Source of the DNA: Myxococcus hansupus
GTDB lineage: Bacteria > Myxococcota > Myxococcia > Myxococcales > Myxococcaceae
Assembly (NCBI RefSeq): GCF_000280925.3
Contig: NZ_CP012109.1
Location: 4,608,501 to 4,672,500, forward strand
DNA: 64,000 bases
Direction: 5' to 3'
How positions within the stretch are numbered: position 1 is the first letter of the stretch; the number at the start of each line of letters is the position of its first letter. Below the pieces are notes generated by a model. It made no database searches. It had not been told where the DNA came from and saw only the letters and a list, made by a program, of their open reading frames with translations. This document shows positions 44,768 to 54,074 of this stretch, one piece after another. The translations under genes were made by a program, and so were the position numbers.

Positions 44768-45367
44768 ATGGTCAGTCCGAGGACGGCACCAATCCGGACA
44801 GGGAACACGAGCACCTTCATCCTGAAGCAGCGGCGGCTGCATCTGGTGTTGGTGGACCCCCACGAAGTGCCGTACGCGGGCCAGGAGTACGTGCTCACCG
44901 TGGGCCGCACCGAGCACTGTGGCAGGACGGCGGCGGATGGCTCGTTGAGCCACGAGGTGCCAGGACTCGCCCAGGGGGAGCTGCTGTTGAAGGTCCGGCC
45001 GCCACTCGCGACACCGCCCCCTGCCACCAGCCCCCGTCGCGCCGCGACGCCCAGGGGCGAAACGCCGCCCTACCCCCCCGCCGTGTCAGAAGAAGACTTC
45101 CCGGATGCCACGCCCGCCGCGGCGTCCGAGCCCGTGTCACTCCACTGGGCGCTGCAACTCCAGTCCCTCGCGGGCTTCGAATCCGACGCCCTGACAGCCG
45201 CGCAGGAGCGGCTGCACAACCTGGGCTTCTGCATCGAGGGCGAGCGTGGAGCACCCGGCGCCTCGACACGGGCCGCGGTGCGAGCCTTCCAGCGGCGCCA
45301 CGGCCTGCCCGAGACGGGGCAGCTCTCGGACATCCAGCGCGAGCTCATCCGCCAGCACGACGCCTGA
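44768..45367 (+). CDS. Peptidoglycan-binding-domain protein of effector-module type
   Basis: This 199-residue protein has GGGGGAG five bases before the ATG. Residues 14-85 form a beta domain (LHLVLVDPHEVPYAGQEYVLTV) of the kind found beside type VI secretion or contractile-injection cargo genes. A Pro-rich linker and a C-terminal PG_binding_1 domain (AQERLHNLGF, TRAAVRAFQRRHGL) follow. No signal peptide. It is first of three tightly spaced genes. Confidence 0.78.
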   Translation: MVSPRTAPIRTGNTSTFILKQRRLHLVLVDPHEVPYAGQEYVLTVGRTEHCGRTAADGSLSHEVPGLAQGELLLKVRPPLATPPPATSPRRAATPRGETPPYPPAVSEEDFPDATPAAASEPVSLHWALQLQSLAGFESDALTAAQERLHNLGFCIEGERGAPGASTRAAVRAFQRRHGLPETGQLSDIQRELIRQHDA

Positions 45368-45378
45368 GGCCCCCATCC

Positions 45379-47481
45379 ATGGCACGCATTCCACTCAAGG
45401 CCAGTGTCGCCCTGGCTGCGCCCGGGGGCCGCAATCGCAACCGCCTCCGTCCCTCGAGCCATGGCATCGCGGACTTCCGCCTCCGCAGCCCGGGCGGCCC
45501 CCAATCCCGCTGTCACCACCCCGCGCCCGCCCCCGTGGTGACAGGAGGTGATGACGGCTTCCACTTCGCGCCGGGAGTGGAGCCCATCGAGCTGACGTGG
45601 CGCCTGCTCAACACCTCGGGACTGGTGCGCTCCGGCACGCTGGAGCTCTTCACGCGCCACCGCAAGGCGCCGCTCTGGTCGCGGACGCTGGGCCCCGAGC
45701 AACTCCTCCAAGGAGAGCACCGGTTCCAATGGGATGGCCGAGTCCCCTCGTGCGAAGCCTTTCCGAACGGCGTCGTCACGGTGGAGCACTCGCCGTACAA
45801 GTTGAAGCTGACGCTCCAGGGAGAGGGGCTCGCACAGTCGCCGGTGGCCTGGACGTACTTCCACGTGCTCGTCGCGGGCATGGACCTGGAGCTGGGTGAC
45901 GCACGGGTGCTCGCGAAACAGCGGGACCGCGACCTCATCCGCGCGTTGAGACACCTCCCCGCGCCAGGTGAGACGGCCCAGATCCGGCTGGCCGGCAACC
46001 TCTTCAAGACGAAGCCGTCGGAGATGGCGGACAACACCGACCATCAACTGCACCAGAAGCACTGGGGCAGCGGTCCGGAGCTGCCGCTGTTCGCCCGGGT
46101 GTGGCTGAAGGACTCGCGAGGGAACCGTGTGGACGCCCCCGCCGCGCTCGGACGCGTGCGCTTCCTGTGGGATTGGGAAGACGAGACGGAGGCCATCGAG
46201 CACCACGCGCCGTCCGCCCGCGCCTTCCTGTCGAGCGCCTTGGACCGGCATCGCGCGACGTCTCGCCCCAAGGGCGACAACGCGCACCGGGACGTCGGAG
46301 GCAAACGCGGGGCACCGTCCTCCACGGTGTTCCCCAAACAAGCAGGCTACGCCCCGCGGGCCGAGCCACGTGACGGGGCCTTCCCCTTCCGAGTCACCGC
46401 ATGCACCCGGCGCAAGTGGGCGGCCTACAGCCAGGCATGGACCACAGGCGCCTTCGCGGGGCGCACGGGTGTGGTGTTCCAGCCTTCGCGCATCGCGGGG
46501 GATGCGTGGCGCGTCACCGTGCAGCTCGCCTACGACAGGCGGCGCGACGGGAGCGTGGTGCTGGACATGGAGGACGACGCGCCGCTGCCCGCCGCCGTGC
46601 GAGCGTCCACCGGCATCTTTGAATCCTGGCGAGAGGTCCACATCTCGCGGCGCCTGCGCAAGGACGCGGCGGTCTCCGGCTTCTCGCTGCCCACGGTCCA
46701 AGGACACTTCGAGCGCGCGTTTCTGAGGCTGGAAGACCGGACGGGGGGTGTCTCGGAATGGAATGCCAGGGACTACAACGCGCGCATCGCCGCCGCGGTG
46801 GGGACCTCCCGTCATTGGGAGCTCCGCGCGGCCATCGACCCCACGGTGGACCAGTACGCGGCGGGCGGCCACGCCATCACCTTCCGAGCCCACGCGGAGT
46901 TCCTGACCGAGGTGAAGCGCGTGAAACACGCGGAGGACGTGGACCTTGCCCGATGGCTCGCCCCCACGCGGGAGCGACGAATGCCCCTGTTGGAGGCGCG
47001 GGACTACCACCGGCAATGTAAGGACTGGGCCAAACAGTTGCTCACCGAGGCGCTGGACTCGGCCTTGGGGACGGAGCCGGGCATCGCGCTCTTCCAGTTC
47101 TCCGGGCTCTACAATTGGGAGACCACCGTGGACGGCATTCGCGTCAACGGCTTCGCGTCGGAGTTCCCCTCGCGACAGCGAGACCGCTGCGCCGTCATCC
47201 AGTGCGCCGCGGAGGGGAACTACCGAAACGGCTTCAACACGCTCGAACAGACGCTGGCCCATGAAATCGGGCACCAGCTCTTCCTGCCCCACGCGCCCTT
47301 CCCCGTGAGCCGCACGATTGGGGGCGCGATTGCGAAGCGCCATGACGTCGACGGGAAGGACTGCCTGATGGGCTACGACTTCACCGCGGAGCGGCGCTTC
47401 TGTGGTCTGTGTTTGCTGCGCCTTCGGGGATGGAACACCCACGTCCTGGACTGTGATGGAGCCCGGAACGCGCGGCCATGA
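45379..47481 (+). CDS. Large protein with metzincin-like C-terminal protease domain
   Basis: This 700-residue protein has no signal peptide. Near residue 629 it has HEIGHQLFLPH, a HExxHxxFxxH zinc site with Phe where metzincins have Gly. About 30 residues on comes DCLMGYDF, a Met-turn-like sequence, then FCGLCLLRLRGW. The N-terminal 500 residues are beta-rich and unassigned. From memory, proteins ending this way occur with type VI secretion genes, so it may be an injected toxin or cargo protease. It begins 11 bases after the peptidoglycan-binding gene. Confidence 0.75.
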   Translation: MARIPLKASVALAAPGGRNRNRLRPSSHGIADFRLRSPGGPQSRCHHPAPAPVVTGGDDGFHFAPGVEPIELTWRLLNTSGLVRSGTLELFTRHRKAPLWSRTLGPEQLLQGEHRFQWDGRVPSCEAFPNGVVTVEHSPYKLKLTLQGEGLAQSPVAWTYFHVLVAGMDLELGDARVLAKQRDRDLIRALRHLPAPGETAQIRLAGNLFKTKPSEMADNTDHQLHQKHWGSGPELPLFARVWLKDSRGNRVDAPAALGRVRFLWDWEDETEAIEHHAPSARAFLSSALDRHRATSRPKGDNAHRDVGGKRGAPSSTVFPKQAGYAPRAEPRDGAFPFRVTACTRRKWAAYSQAWTTGAFAGRTGVVFQPSRIAGDAWRVTVQLAYDRRRDGSVVLDMEDDAPLPAAVRASTGIFESWREVHISRRLRKDAAVSGFSLPTVQGHFERAFLRLEDRTGGVSEWNARDYNARIAAAVGTSRHWELRAAIDPTVDQYAAGGHAITFRAHAEFLTEVKRVKHAEDVDLARWLAPTRERRMPLLEARDYHRQCKDWAKQLLTEALDSALGTEPGIALFQFSGLYNWETTVDGIRVNGFASEFPSRQRDRCAVIQCAAEGNYRNGFNTLEQTLAHEIGHQLFLPHAPFPVSRTIGGAIAKRHDVDGKDCLMGYDFTAERRFCGLCLLRLRGWNTHVLDCDGARNARP

Positions 47482-49070
47482 GCGCCTTCCTTCCCTGCCA
47501 TTGGCTGCTCGTGCTGACGCTGTCGGCCGCGAGTCCCGCCCCTGCTCCGCCCCCAACCCGGGTGGCGCCCACGCCACCACCCGGAGGTGCCCCCATGCGC
47601 ATCCAACTCCGACTCCCCAAGGCGCAACTCGTCACCTCGGAAGACCTGGACGTGCGCATCGCGCTGTCCAACGAGAGCGCCGAGCCCTTGGAGTTTCCCG
47701 ACCCCTTCCGGCACTCCGACCAATCCCTGACGTACACCGTCACAGGGCCCGAGTATCCGAAGGGACACGACGTCAATCACTACACCGTCATCGCGCGTGA
47801 AGGCACACAGCCGCTGGGCGGTGTCGTGGCGCCCCAAGTGAAACTGGGCCCGGGGCGGGCGCTCGAGTCCGTGGTGCCCCTCCAGGAATGGCTGCCCATC
47901 CGCCAGCCCGGCCGCTATCGATTGACGGCCCGGCTCCATGCCGTGGGCGTCGAAGCCGTGTCCACGCCGGTCGAGTTCGAAGTCGTCGCCGGAAAGCCGG
48001 GGCCGGCCTCCGCGGGGGTGATGCTGGGGGGCGGTCCGTACTCCGGCGTGGGCACGGTCTGGCTCCAGCACCTGGAGGGGCGCACGGTGTTGATGCAGGC
48101 CGTCTTCGTCGACGAAACGGATGAGGACAGACGCGGCGTCTCCCGTCGGACCTCGAAGGCGCTGGGCTCCGTGGAGGCGGGCGCGTCCGACGCCATGGCG
48201 CCCTGGACCAACGATGCACCGGGCGGCGAGGCCGTGAGCTGGGTCGTCTGGCGTCAGGGTGCGTCCATCCTGGCCCTGGCCCCCCCGGCGACGACCGCCG
48301 CGCCCTTCCGCATCGAGTTGGAAGCGCCGCCGGACAGGATGGTCCGCCCGCCCTTGGAAACCCACGCCGGGGAACTCTTCGTCCCCGTCCTGGGAGCGGA
48401 GGGAAAGGACCTGCGGCTCTTGCGCTTCCAATCCAGCATGGAGGCGCCGCTCGTGACGCCTGGGAAGGAAGTCGGCCGCGTGCGGCTCCCCTCAGCGCCG
48501 CTCGCGGCCCGGGCCACGTTGCAACCCGCTTCGGTGGGCAATGGCATCAGCATCGTGCTCGTAAGCCAGGGGGCTGGAGGACTGGAGCTCCAACACGTGC
48601 GAGCCACGGGCGCTGGCCGCATGAGCCGCGCGGCCAGCACCCTCCTCCGCGGCCTCAGCGCCATCCCTGATTCCGAGCCCGGTGTCTGGATTGATGACGC
48701 AGGCATCGTCCATGCGACGCTGGTGGCCGCGTCGGTGAAGAACGCCCGTTTGCCCATGCTGGCGGAGGTCCGCTTCCGGTCCGACGGGAGGCTCGCGGCG
48801 CCGCCACGGATGACGCCGCTGCCCGAACTCCCGGCGAACGCGCGCGCGGCGGTCGCGAGGCACTGCCATCTGCCTCACTCCGACCGAGCCGGTGGCGTAC
48901 GGTGGGCTGTGCTCTTGGAGGATGGCCGGCTGGTTCACGCGGGACAGCGCGGACCGCCTGCGTCACCCAAGCAACCGGTGGCAATGCCTCTCGAACTCCT
49001 GGAGATGCTCCAAGGCACGTTCGTCCTCACGACAGACCCCAACCAGGGGCCTGTCTTCGAATGGCTATAG
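47478..49070 (+). CDS. Secreted beta-rich protein of unknown function
   Basis: This 530-residue protein overlaps the previous stop (ATGA). A signal-peptide-like start and a Pro-rich stretch precede an Ig-like domain (about 40-160, IRLPKAQLVTSEDLDVRIALSNES type). A beta-propeller-like remainder follows. There is no catalytic motif. Its tight coupling to the zincin suggests an accessory or immunity/adaptor role outside the cytoplasm; this is inference. Confidence 0.7.
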   Translation: MSAFLPCHWLLVLTLSAASPAPAPPPTRVAPTPPPGGAPMRIQLRLPKAQLVTSEDLDVRIALSNESAEPLEFPDPFRHSDQSLTYTVTGPEYPKGHDVNHYTVIAREGTQPLGGVVAPQVKLGPGRALESVVPLQEWLPIRQPGRYRLTARLHAVGVEAVSTPVEFEVVAGKPGPASAGVMLGGGPYSGVGTVWLQHLEGRTVLMQAVFVDETDEDRRGVSRRTSKALGSVEAGASDAMAPWTNDAPGGEAVSWVVWRQGASILALAPPATTAAPFRIELEAPPDRMVRPPLETHAGELFVPVLGAEGKDLRLLRFQSSMEAPLVTPGKEVGRVRLPSAPLAARATLQPASVGNGISIVLVSQGAGGLELQHVRATGAGRMSRAASTLLRGLSAIPDSEPGVWIDDAGIVHATLVAASVKNARLPMLAEVRFRSDGRLAAPPRMTPLPELPANARAAVARHCHLPHSDRAGGVRWAVLLEDGRLVHAGQRGPPASPKQPVAMPLELLEMLQGTFVLTTDPNQGPVFEWL

Positions 49071-49084
49071 GACGCGGACACGCG

Positions 49085-49753
49085 CTAACGAAACGGCGCG
49101 AGATAGACATAGGTCACGTCTGCGTCGATCGCATGGCCATGCTGCAGTGGGGGTACGCGTCCGCGATACGCTACGACCTGGTCATCCGGGCCAAGGCGAA
49201 ACGCTATCGGTGAAATCGCCAGCGCGACGAAGAAGCTCGTGGCGCGCATCTGCACGGTGTCGCCATGGAGGGTCAGCTCGAAGCCGTATTCGCTGCCTCG
49301 GTCCAAGAAGACCAAGGGTACGGCCTGACCGCTGCGCAATTCACGCAGATGCGTACGTGCGAACTGGAACAGCGTCGGTCCGACGACGATGTTCGCATCC
49401 CTGCGCTCGCCGCCCTCGAAGTGATGTACTTCGCCCCGTTGACCGTGAACTTCCTCAAAGGCAATGAGCCGACCGCTTTCGTCTTGCGTCGCCTGTTGCA
49501 GCACGACAGGCGTGTTGTCGGCGAACGTAATGTGTGTCGAAACGCGCTCGCCGTTCGCACGCTCGACGACGCGCCGTTCATAGCGAAAGGCAGGTGCGGT
49601 GCCTCCTTCGGGCGTCACTGTCCCGACGTATATCAAATCACCATGACTGGCAGCCGGTGTCGCCAGCCGCGCCGCATGAACAGGCCTGACCGATGCGTGC
49701 CCACAGCCAACCACACCGCAAATAGCGAAGAGGAACGAATAGAGCCGTTTCAT
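49085..49753 (-). CDS. Lipoprotein of unknown function
   Basis: This 222-residue protein starts at ATG 49753. Its lipobox-like GVVGC gives Cys17, then HASVRPVHAARL. The remainder is beta-rich with no recognised domain. It is divergent from the AraC gene with only 35 bases between starts, so the regulator may control it. Third codon positions are less G/C-biased than in the flanking genes. Confidence 0.75.
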   Translation of the reverse strand: MKRLYSFLFAICGVVGCGHASVRPVHAARLATPAASHGDLIYVGTVTPEGGTAPAFRYERRVVERANGERVSTHITFADNTPVVLQQATQDESGRLIAFEEVHGQRGEVHHFEGGERRDANIVVGPTLFQFARTHLRELRSGQAVPLVFLDRGSEYGFELTLHGDTVQMRATSFFVALAISPIAFRLGPDDQVVAYRGRVPPLQHGHAIDADVTYVYLAPFR

Positions 49754-49788
49754 GCGAAGATGGTGCTGCACCACGGGAGTCGCCAACA

Positions 49789-50817
49789 ATGTCGCAGGCC
49801 GCCAAACCACTGTCCGAGGGCGACATCGCCGCGTGCAACGTCATCCCTGCGTTCGAAGCGTCGCTTCTGTTCGGCGCAACCGAGGACGAACTGGCGGACC
49901 AGGTCGGCTGGTGCCGGACCGCGTTGCTTGAGCCGGACGCTCGCGTCAGCGGCGCGTCGACCTACAAGCACATGGAACTGATGTTCGAGAAGCCCCGCTA
50001 TGCGGAGTTCGTCGTCGCCGCGGTTCGTGCATATGACGTCAAGAGCCTCGGCGTTGTCGGCCTCGCATGTAAAACCATGCCGAACATCGGCGTCGCCATG
50101 GCGTGTCATGCTCGATATCAAAAACTGACCAACCGCACCGCGACGTACCAGACGGAACTCCGAGCCGACGGTTTGCACATTCGTGAGCAGCGAGACGCCC
50201 CGCGCCTTGGCAGCGAGCTCATCTCCGACTACACCCTGCTCGTTGCCATTCGCCTGCTGTCGCTGCTGAGCGACGCCCCCATCCCCGTGCGGGCGATGTA
50301 CAGCCGCCGAGCGCGAATGCCAGCAAGGGAGCGCGCGCTCTATGAGGAAACACTCGGCGCTTCCGTGACGACGGGTTCCGCCCTCGCCGAGCTCGTCTTG
50401 GATCCGAGTATCCTGGCGTTTGGCGTACGCAAAGCAGACGCCGAGATGGAGAGCTATTTTCGCGGTGTCCTTGAGAATGCCCTGCCGATGACCGACGAGA
50501 CACCAAAGCTGCTCGTCTCGGCACAAGCCGTCATTCGCGATCAACTCCAGCAGGGAGCGCCGACCCTGAGCAAGGTCGCCCAGGCCTTGGGCCTCGGTGA
50601 GCGCACGCTACAGCGCCGTCTCAGTGAGTTCGGTCTTGGCTTTCAAGCGCTGCTCGACGACACGCGCAAAACACTGGCGGAGGGATACCTGAAGCAGCCG
50701 GAGCTGACTCTGGCCGAGGTCGCCTACCTGCTCGGCTTCGTCGAGCAGGCGTCATTCTTTCGGGCATTTCGTCGCTGGTACGGCATGACGCCACAAGCCT
50801 ACCGAATGAGCATCTAA
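49789..50817 (+). CDS. AraC-family transcriptional regulator
   Basis: This 342-residue protein has an N-terminal effector domain of the Arabinose_bd (PF12625) type (about 20-200). The C-terminal double helix-turn-helix has TLSKVAQALGLGERTLQRRLSEFG and LAEVAYLLGFVEQASFFRAFRRWYGMTPQAYR. The ligand is unknown. It is divergent from the lipoprotein gene. Base use is more A/T-rich than the core genes, hinting at acquisition. Confidence 0.92.
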   Translation: MSQAAKPLSEGDIAACNVIPAFEASLLFGATEDELADQVGWCRTALLEPDARVSGASTYKHMELMFEKPRYAEFVVAAVRAYDVKSLGVVGLACKTMPNIGVAMACHARYQKLTNRTATYQTELRADGLHIREQRDAPRLGSELISDYTLLVAIRLLSLLSDAPIPVRAMYSRRARMPARERALYEETLGASVTTGSALAELVLDPSILAFGVRKADAEMESYFRGVLENALPMTDETPKLLVSAQAVIRDQLQQGAPTLSKVAQALGLGERTLQRRLSEFGLGFQALLDDTRKTLAEGYLKQPELTLAEVAYLLGFVEQASFFRAFRRWYGMTPQAYRMSI

Positions 50818-51325
50818 GCTCTTAGCGTCGCGACAAAGGCGGCGCTCTCATTCCCCTGCCCCGGCGCTGCCTCGGGTTGAGAGAACGGCGAGCGGCGCGC
50901 TTCAGTGACTTGCCAGCGTCGTAGACAACCTGCGACGCAGGACTGGTGATGCGACGGGTGCTCTGGTCGGCAAGATTTCCCACGGAAAACTCCTTCACGT
51001 ACCCCCGACGACGTTCAAGCCTACGCGACAGACCGCTCCAACGTTGCGTGCGGACGGCGTTCAGTCATTTGAGGGAGTTTGGGCCTCGCAGGCAAGGAGG
51101 TCATCCAAGACCCCTTCCGCAAAGTGGCCGCCGCACATCCCAGTGCAAGCGAACCCATTCGCAGGGGCATGCATAAATTTACACATCCACTGCTGTTGGG
51201 AGCGGTTTGACATGTGTTTGCTTTGGCGCCATATGCAGGGATTCAGCGCCTTGCCGAAATCATGCGTCCCTGGGCCGGCATGGGTCGCGAGGCGTTCTTG
51301 AAAGTGATCTCGTGAGGGAGTGAAC
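50818..51325. other. 508-base region without a recognised gene
   Basis: The region is visibly lower in G+C than its surroundings. Short frames exist on both strands but none has family-like sequence or a ribosome site. It supplies the upstream region of the secreted mosaic protein, whose ATG 51326 has GGGAG five bases before it. Confidence 0.5.
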
Positions 51326-53362
51326 ATGAGTGCGATTGGAAGAGTATTCTCACTGTCTGTAGTCATGGCTTTCTTCGTAGTGCCCGCGGCCCATGCCGCC
51401 ATCGGCGATCGTTGCAGCCCGCAGATCTCGCACAATGGCGTGGCGAACGCGGTGTGCGGCGGTGTCTGCGCGCAATATGGGATGGGTTTCACGGGAAACT
51501 GGAGTAACGACCCCAATCATCCCCCCGTGAGGTCATGTATCGACTCGGGCGGAGGTCAGGCCGTATGTGGCTGCGCTATCACCATGCCCTCCCAGGACAG
51601 CATGTCGATAGCGCCGGCGATCCACCATTTTGACGCCGCCACGCCTCTGCGCATGCCGGTCGGATTGAAGACGACCTGCATGCAAGGTCCCGATTCGCTG
51701 AACCGCAGCGCGGTCTGCCCCGTCGTCATGGTGAACGGTCTGCATTTCTGGGCACACAGCTACAACGACAACAGGTTCGGAATGGCCTTGGTGGCCTATG
51801 ATTCCAGTGGCAACGTCGTGGGGATCATCGAAAGGACGGGGGCGCGCTATGTCTGGGACATCGCGTTGGATGGCGCGAACCAGACCGTGATCCTCAAGGG
51901 GCAGGCGAGCCAGACCATCTCGGTGAGGTGGCGAGACCTGATCATCCCCCAGATGTCCGGTTCGACGACGGCCAACTACGTGATCTGGCCAACCGCCACC
52001 AGTGGCTATGCGTCGTGGACGAACGGCGCGGCGAACTACGGCTACGCCGCCCCTTACGGGACGGGGTCCAACCAGCTCCTCGATCCCTATGTGGAGCACG
52101 CCGCTGGCAAACAGTTGTGCGAGGAGAAGCAGAAGCCCTGGTTCGACTTCGTGCCCCCGACGCTGGCCGCGCCTGCGTCAACCGTCACGTGTATCGCGCC
52201 TCCCACGCCGGGGCAGTCCACGTACAACGCGGCGATGAATGCGCTGTTGAACGCAGCCGTCAACAATCACGGACTGATGGCCGATTTGCGCACGGCCACG
52301 ACAGACGCGCTGCTCATCCAGGTGGCGGCCCGCTGGGGGTACACGATTACGAATGCGGACATCGCACAGAGCAGGGATCATTCCGCCATGGCGAGCCGCG
52401 CCGTTTCTTCCGAGGAGATGGCCGCCGCGTCGACCGATTCCGCGAGCTGTGGTGGCGTCAATCAGCGTCCGTGCTCGGTGTGCGCACAGGAAGTGTGTGT
52501 CTACTGGCCGTTCAACTTCTGCTGCATCAAGGAGACCTGCTCCTGCGAGCGGTACACCTCCTCGTGCGCGGCGGGCTTGCATCTCGACGGCAATGGCCTC
52601 TGCCAGGAGCCTTGCCCGTCTGGGCTCGCGACCGACAGCGCCGGTTCCTGTCCGACGACTTGCCCTGCCAATCAGATCTGCAAGGACTTCCGCGTCTTCG
52701 TCGAATACAACGACAATGGCACCAAGAGCAATGGTGTGTGTGAGTCCTGGCTGCCAAGGTCGGACTGTGCCAAGGGCATTCCCAGCACAGCGCTCGCCGC
52801 ATACGAGGTGATCTTCAAGGATGGGCGCGCCTACTACAAGTCAACCAACACGCTGGTTCAAACGTGGAGTGGAAATTCGCAGAGAGAAATGCTGTACGTC
52901 ATCGACGCCAGGGACAACAAGATCTACATGGTCAATGTGGAGGGGCGCTTCATCCAGGTGCGCGGAACGGCCAATTGTGTCGGAGACACCCGGCCGTCGG
53001 GTGCATCGACCGGCGACTGTAACAAGCCGAGGCTGACCACCCATGCCGGCATCTTGATGGGCTCGTTCGCGGGATTGCCGACGCCCAACTCGCAACCTGG
53101 CGAGACGGTCATGCAGAAAATCAACGTCATTGGCGCGGGAACAATCCAGGTGAACAATGGTGAAATCCAATGGATCACCAATGACAGCGGGCACTTCACG
53201 CCGAGCCAGCAAAACTTGATGAATAGCATTGCCCACATCAAGACCGCTGGGTTCCCGAATTTCCCTCCTCGCGGCGATTGTGCGTATGACCTCAAGCCGG
53301 TTCCGGGCAAGACCGGGGTCTATCGCCAGGACGCGCTCACGGGGAGTCATTGTGAATTGTGA
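51326..53362 (+). CDS. Secreted mosaic protein: lectin-like, Nif11-like, Cys-rich and IQM-like regions
   Basis: This protein has 678 residues from ATG 51326, with a signal peptide cleaved near AAHA. Residues about 25-88 are Cys-rich with GGVCAQYGMGFTGNWS and VCGCAI, resembling the mannan-binding lectin (MVL) domain. Residues about 293-345 look like a Nif11/nitrile-hydratase-leader helix pair (NNHGLMADLRTATTDALLIQ, then ARWGYTITNADI). Residues 373-440 hold about 16 cysteines. The C-terminal 150 residues contain HAGILMGSFAGLPTP, IQVNNGEIQWITNDSGHFTP and the following helix. This matches the HSSFLAG...SGHYRP pattern of plant IQM proteins and some bacterial toxins. Composition is A/T-richer than the core. 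Function is unknown; a secreted lectin or toxin is possible. Confidence 0.75.
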   Translation: MSAIGRVFSLSVVMAFFVVPAAHAAIGDRCSPQISHNGVANAVCGGVCAQYGMGFTGNWSNDPNHPPVRSCIDSGGGQAVCGCAITMPSQDSMSIAPAIHHFDAATPLRMPVGLKTTCMQGPDSLNRSAVCPVVMVNGLHFWAHSYNDNRFGMALVAYDSSGNVVGIIERTGARYVWDIALDGANQTVILKGQASQTISVRWRDLIIPQMSGSTTANYVIWPTATSGYASWTNGAANYGYAAPYGTGSNQLLDPYVEHAAGKQLCEEKQKPWFDFVPPTLAAPASTVTCIAPPTPGQSTYNAAMNALLNAAVNNHGLMADLRTATTDALLIQVAARWGYTITNADIAQSRDHSAMASRAVSSEEMAAASTDSASCGGVNQRPCSVCAQEVCVYWPFNFCCIKETCSCERYTSSCAAGLHLDGNGLCQEPCPSGLATDSAGSCPTTCPANQICKDFRVFVEYNDNGTKSNGVCESWLPRSDCAKGIPSTALAAYEVIFKDGRAYYKSTNTLVQTWSGNSQREMLYVIDARDNKIYMVNVEGRFIQVRGTANCVGDTRPSGASTGDCNKPRLTTHAGILMGSFAGLPTPNSQPGETVMQKINVIGAGTIQVNNGEIQWITNDSGHFTPSQQNLMNSIAHIKTAGFPNFPPRGDCAYDLKPVPGKTGVYRQDALTGSHCEL

Positions 53363-53428
53363 CCCCCGCGCGCCGGGGCAGTAGTCCGAAACGCAGTCAC
53401 TCACAGGACTGAGCATCAGGCCCGCGAA

Positions 53429-53462
53429 GGTCGGGCGGGGCTTCTCCAGGCCCCGCCCGGCC
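53429..53462 (+). terminator. GC-rich hairpin after the mosaic protein gene
   Basis: A 13-bp stem (one G-U pair; 53429-53441 with 53450-53462) closes an eight-base loop 66 bases after the stop. There is almost no T tract (TGAATTGT). Confidence 0.6.
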
Positions 53463-53584
53463 TGAATTGTCGCAGGCTGGTGCATCAGCGAGGTCAGCGG
53501 CAGAGGGATGTGGCGGTTCGAGCATCAACACCACGCGCCCTCAGCCCCCTCCCGCCAGGGACAGGCACACTTGCCGCCAGCGGC

Positions 53585-54070
53585 TCAGCCGAGGTCCGCG
53601 GACGACACGAGTGCGTCGAGCTGATCCATCGTCGCGCGCATGCCGTGCTCCATGCCTGACGCGAGGACAGCCTCCCGCACCTCTTTCGACGGATACTGCT
53701 CACGTGAGACCAGGTGTGTCTTGCCTTCACGTTCATCGAAGGTGACGGTGATGATGACCGAACCCGCGTCCGCCATCGGCTCGAAGACCTGCGTGTACAC
53801 GAGCCGAGAAGGCGGAGTGATTTCGGTGTACTGGCCGGAGAAGGCCGCCTCACTGCCGTCCGGATTGCGCAACACATAGCGGTAGGCGCCGCCAACGCGC
53901 ACGTCGGCCTCGCAGCTCACCATGGTGACGCAGAGCGCCTTGGGTGCCCACCAACGCTTCACCAGGTCCGCGCGCGTCCACGCGTCGAACACGATGCGCG
54001 CAGGCGCATTGAACTTGCGAGAAATGACGATGGTGCGGTCCGACTCCAACTCCATTGAGGTAAGGCTCAT
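53585..54070 (-). CDS. SRPBCC (AHSA1-like) protein
   Basis: This 161-residue protein starts at ATG 54070. The START-like ligand-binding fold has RKFNAPARIVFDAWTR, WWAPK and the terminal GMRATMDQLDALV. Such proteins are regularly paired with ArsR regulators; here the arsR-type gene ends four bases upstream. No signal peptide. The ligand is unknown. Confidence 0.9.
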   Translation of the reverse strand: MSLTSMELESDRTIVISRKFNAPARIVFDAWTRADLVKRWWAPKALCVTMVSCEADVRVGGAYRYVLRNPDGSEAAFSGQYTEITPPSRLVYTQVFEPMADAGSVIITVTFDEREGKTHLVSREQYPSKEVREAVLASGMEHGMRATMDQLDALVSSADLG

Positions 54071-54074
54071 CGCT

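Noticed and set aside
51061..51516. Minus-strand ORF over the start of the mosaic secreted protein
   Set aside because: Overlaps a signal-peptide-bearing gene with a good ribosome site; its own sequence has no recognisable features.
52200..52620. RiPP precursor (Nif11 leader plus Cys-rich core)
   Set aside because: The segment is internal to a 678-residue secreted protein with signal peptide and lacks nearby modification enzymes or a cleavage-defined core.
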